From Acidobacteriota bacterium (GTDB lineage: Bacteria; Acidobacteriota; Terriglobia; Bryobacterales; Bryobacteraceae): DNA of 64,000 nt. The first letter of the stretch is position 1, and every line of letters begins with the position of its first letter. Of the stretch, positions 62,037-64,000 are shown piece by piece. The notes beneath the pieces are model-generated. The model saw only the letters and a list, made by a program, of their open reading frames with translations, had not been told where the DNA came from and did no database searches. The stretch covers positions 22,594 to 86,593 of the forward strand of contig JAFLBB010000015.1 of the NCBI GenBank assembly GCA_017304135.1. The letters run 5' to 3'. The translations under genes were made by a program, and so were the position numbers.

Positions 62037-63490
62037 ACGTACCCCGCAGGAAACCCCGCACCGCGCGCATCGGCATCTTCGGCGTCGGCTACCACGTCTA
62101 CTGGAACCAGTTCCCCGGTCTTCTCGACGAACTGATGGCCAAGCTCGACATCCTCGTGCAACGTGTCCAGGCCACCGGCGTCACGGTGGAAAACTTCGGC
62201 ATGGTCGACAAGGCTCAGGATGCCTACGCCCTGCTGCCTAAGCTCAAGGCCGCCGACCTTGACCTCGTCTTCTGCGACATGCTCACCTACGCCACCTCGG
62301 CCAGCTTCGGAGCCATCGTCCGCTCGCTCGACGTCCCTATCGTCCTCGTTGCCCTCCAGCCCCTGTCCGCCATGGACTACCCGCGCGCCACCACCCACAT
62401 GCAACTCGCCAACGACGACTTCTGCTCCGTCCCCGAGTTCCTCGGCGTGGCCATCCGCATGGGCAAGCGCCCCCCCGAAGTGATCCTCGGCACACTCGAC
62501 AACGACACCCAGGCCGAAGCCGAACTCCGCTCCTGGTGCGACATCGCCATGGCCCTCCACGACGTCAAGCGCGCCCGCATCGGCCACTTCGGCCACCCCA
62601 TCGAGCACATGCTCGACATGCAGACCGACCAGACCTCCCTCACCGCCGCCTTCGGCTGCCATGTCGTCCAAACCGAGGCCGACGACCTCCTCCACCTCAG
62701 CCGCGACGTCTCCGAAACAGAAATTCAGTCAAAATGCTCTGAAATCCTCGCCCTCTTCGATACTCCTGACCCCGGCGTCGACCCCGTTACCTCCAGACTC
62801 ACCGATGAGCACCTCCGCCGCGCAGCCTTCGCCGCTGTCACGCTCGACCGCTTCATCGCCCACCACCAGCTCGACGGCCTCGCCTACTACTACGACGCCG
62901 AACCCGGCAGCCCCCTGCGCGAACTCGTCACCAACCTGATCGTCGGCAACTCCCTCCTCACCGCCGCCGGCTTCCCCATGTGCGGTGAGTCCGACCTGAA
63001 AACCTGCATCGCCATGCTGCTCATGGACCGTCTCGACATAGGCGGCTCCTTCGCCGAGTTCCACCCCGTCGACTTCCGCGAAGGCTTCGTCCTGGTCGGC
63101 CACGACGGCCCGCACCACATCAACATCGCGGCCGGCCGCCCCGTCCTCCGGTCCCTGCTCAAATACCACGGCAAACCCGGCAGTGGCGCCAGCGTCGAGT
63201 TCCGCATCAAGGAAGGCCCCATCACCATGCTCAGTATTGGTGTGAAGGCCGACGGCAAGTTTAAGTTCGTCCTCGCCGAGGGTCAAAGCGTCCACGGCCT
63301 CATCCCCGCCACCGGCAACACCAACACCCGCGGTTTCTTCGGCCCCGATATCCGCGGCTTCCTCAAACGCTGGGTCGCCGAAGGACCCACCCACCACTTC
63401 GCCCTCGGTGTCGGCCACCACGCCGCCAATCTCCAGCACATTGCCAACGCCCTCGGCATTGAATCCGTCCTCGTTGCACAGGAGAAGTAA
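62033..63490 (+). CDS. L-fucose/L-arabinose isomerase-family protein
   Basis: This is 485 aa from the ATG at 62033, with AAAGGA upstream and an ATGA overlap with the MFS stop. The fold is recognised from the N-terminal RIGIFGVGYHVYWNQFPGL and LVFCDMLTYATSASFGAIV, the middle ARIGHFGHPIEHMLDMQTD, and metal-site candidates in CGESDLKTC and VDFREGFVLVGHDGPHH. These features are those of L-fucose and L-arabinose isomerase relatives, which interconvert an aldose and a ketose using Mn2+. The actual sugar could be L-rhamnose, L-fucose or L-arabinose; the neighbouring GH106-like gene favours a deoxysugar. Confidence 0.88.
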   Translation: MNVPRRKPRTARIGIFGVGYHVYWNQFPGLLDELMAKLDILVQRVQATGVTVENFGMVDKAQDAYALLPKLKAADLDLVFCDMLTYATSASFGAIVRSLDVPIVLVALQPLSAMDYPRATTHMQLANDDFCSVPEFLGVAIRMGKRPPEVILGTLDNDTQAEAELRSWCDIAMALHDVKRARIGHFGHPIEHMLDMQTDQTSLTAAFGCHVVQTEADDLLHLSRDVSETEIQSKCSEILALFDTPDPGVDPVTSRLTDEHLRRAAFAAVTLDRFIAHHQLDGLAYYYDAEPGSPLRELVTNLIVGNSLLTAAGFPMCGESDLKTCIAMLLMDRLDIGGSFAEFHPVDFREGFVLVGHDGPHHINIAAGRPVLRSLLKYHGKPGSGASVEFRIKEGPITMLSIGVKADGKFKFVLAEGQSVHGLIPATGNTNTRGFFGPDIRGFLKRWVAEGPTHHFALGVGHHAANLQHIANALGIESVLVAQEK

Positions 63491-64000
63491 CATGCGTCCC
63501 GTCCTCATCCTCGCCCCTAGCCTCGTCCCCATTCTGGCCGCCCTCGCGCTCCTCACCGCTCAGCCCACCGCCCCACTCTCCTCCAACGGTGAACTCGAGC
63601 GCGGCTGGCGCAATCCGCCGCCCGATGCCCGGCCGCACACCTACTGGCTCTGGCTCAACGGCCACGTTAACCCGGCCACCGCTCGAGAAGAACTCCAGGC
63701 CATGAAAGACGCCGGCTTCGGCGGCGTGCTCCTCTTCGACATGGGCGCGCGCGGCGACAAGGCCTCCGTCCCGCCCGCCGGTCCCGCCTTCCTCAGCCCC
63801 CCATGGATGAAGCAGTTCAAGGAATCTGTCGATCAAGCCCGCCAGCTCGGCCTCCAGGTCGACTTCTCCGTCGTCTCCAGTTGGGATCTCGGCGGCCACT
63901 GGATCGAACCCAAACACGGCAGCATGGGCCTCTACCCCGTCGAAACCACCGTTGATGGCGGACGCGCCATCGACCTCCTGCTCCCCTTCCCGCCCAAGCC
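63491..64000 (+). CDS. GH106-like alpha-L-rhamnosidase, N-terminal part (runs off the window)
   Basis: The first 170 codons are present. The ATG at 63491 follows AGGAG by 6 nt and the isomerase stop by one base. The signal peptide (LILAPSLVPILAALALLTA) is followed by the GH106 opening HTYWLWLNGHVNPATAREELQ and AGFGGVLLFDMG, then the start of the barrel with DFSVVSSWDLGGHWIEP. GH106 enzymes release alpha-L-rhamnose from rhamnogalacturonan and related polymers. Catalytic residues lie beyond the window edge, so the exact activity is not proven. Confidence 0.85.

Overview
The window is a GC-rich (by eye a little over 60%), gene-dense piece of bacterial chromosome. It most resembles Acidobacteriota of the Bryobacterales/Solibacter type. 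That placement is inferred from gene content: an Oar-like TonB-dependent receptor with an N-terminal carboxypeptidase-regulatory domain, exported (Tat-like) Gfo/Idh/MocA and enolase-superfamily enzymes, FG-GAP/VCBS and PEP-CTERM proteins, and secreted putative-Ig proteins. I saw no insertion sequence, prophage, CRISPR array or rRNA operon. No intergenic stretch exceeds about 225 bases; the largest are 30898-31097 and 50613-50837.

Layout. 1-2.3 kb: the 5' end of ahcY (SAH hydrolase), divergent from an ArsR-type regulator fused to a methyltransferase domain, then an MscS channel. 2.4-4.2 kb: two proteins without assigned function. 4.3-15.9 kb (minus strand): a ten-gene, tightly packed unit with several 4-nt stop/start overlaps. 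It carries a FAD oxidoreductase, two GT4 glycosyltransferases, a nucleotide-sugar epimerase, two multispanning membrane proteins, a B12-binding radical SAM enzyme, a polyprenyl-phosphate-type GT2, an ICMT-like methyltransferase and an acid-sugar dehydratase. 16.0-21.7 kb (plus strand): a divergent partner unit with a second FAD oxidoreductase, another GT39-like protein, a membrane GT2 and a polysaccharide deacetylase. Together these look like a surface glycan or glycolipid assembly locus.

21.8-33.5 kb: an exported oxidoreductase, a long imperfect palindromic repeat, two secreted proteins, a LolD-like ATPase, clpC followed by a soluble histidine kinase, an MBL-fold hydrolase, an orphan gene preceded by a 19-bp palindrome, and an exported amidohydrolase. 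33.5-36.7 kb: an ECF nickel/cobalt uptake system (CbiQ, CbiM, NikK-like, NikL-like, CbiO). 36.8-37.7 kb: an ABC ATPase just downstream of tRNA-Ala(GGC). 37.7-44 kb: small membrane proteins, a second Gfo/Idh/MocA protein, a zinc-ribbon protein, an SRPBCC protein, a TPR membrane protein and nth (endonuclease III). 44-49.6 kb: a GT39-like protein with a carbohydrate-binding-like tail, a BadF-type kinase, pgk, and an exported L-rhamnonate-dehydratase-like enzyme.

49.6-56.4 kb (minus strand): a PAS-REC protein with a long structured leader, an FG-GAP protein, an amidohydrolase, a choice-of-anchor A PEP-CTERM protein with a hairpin-rich leader, and an unusual regulator joining an IclR-type HTH to a sugar-binding domain. 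56.4-64 kb (plus strand): the divergent catabolic unit this regulator probably controls: an esterase, an Oar-like receptor, an MFS permease, a fucose/arabinose-isomerase-family enzyme and the start of a GH106-like alpha-L-rhamnosidase. I read it as a deoxysugar (rhamnose-rich polymer) utilisation locus.

The most notable non-gene signals are the three-half-site operator candidate at 56409-56435, the 19-bp palindrome at 31060-31078, the ribosome-site-in-loop hairpin at 55110-55133, and a recurring TANNNT box 5-8 nt before start codons, which suggests widespread leaderless transcription.
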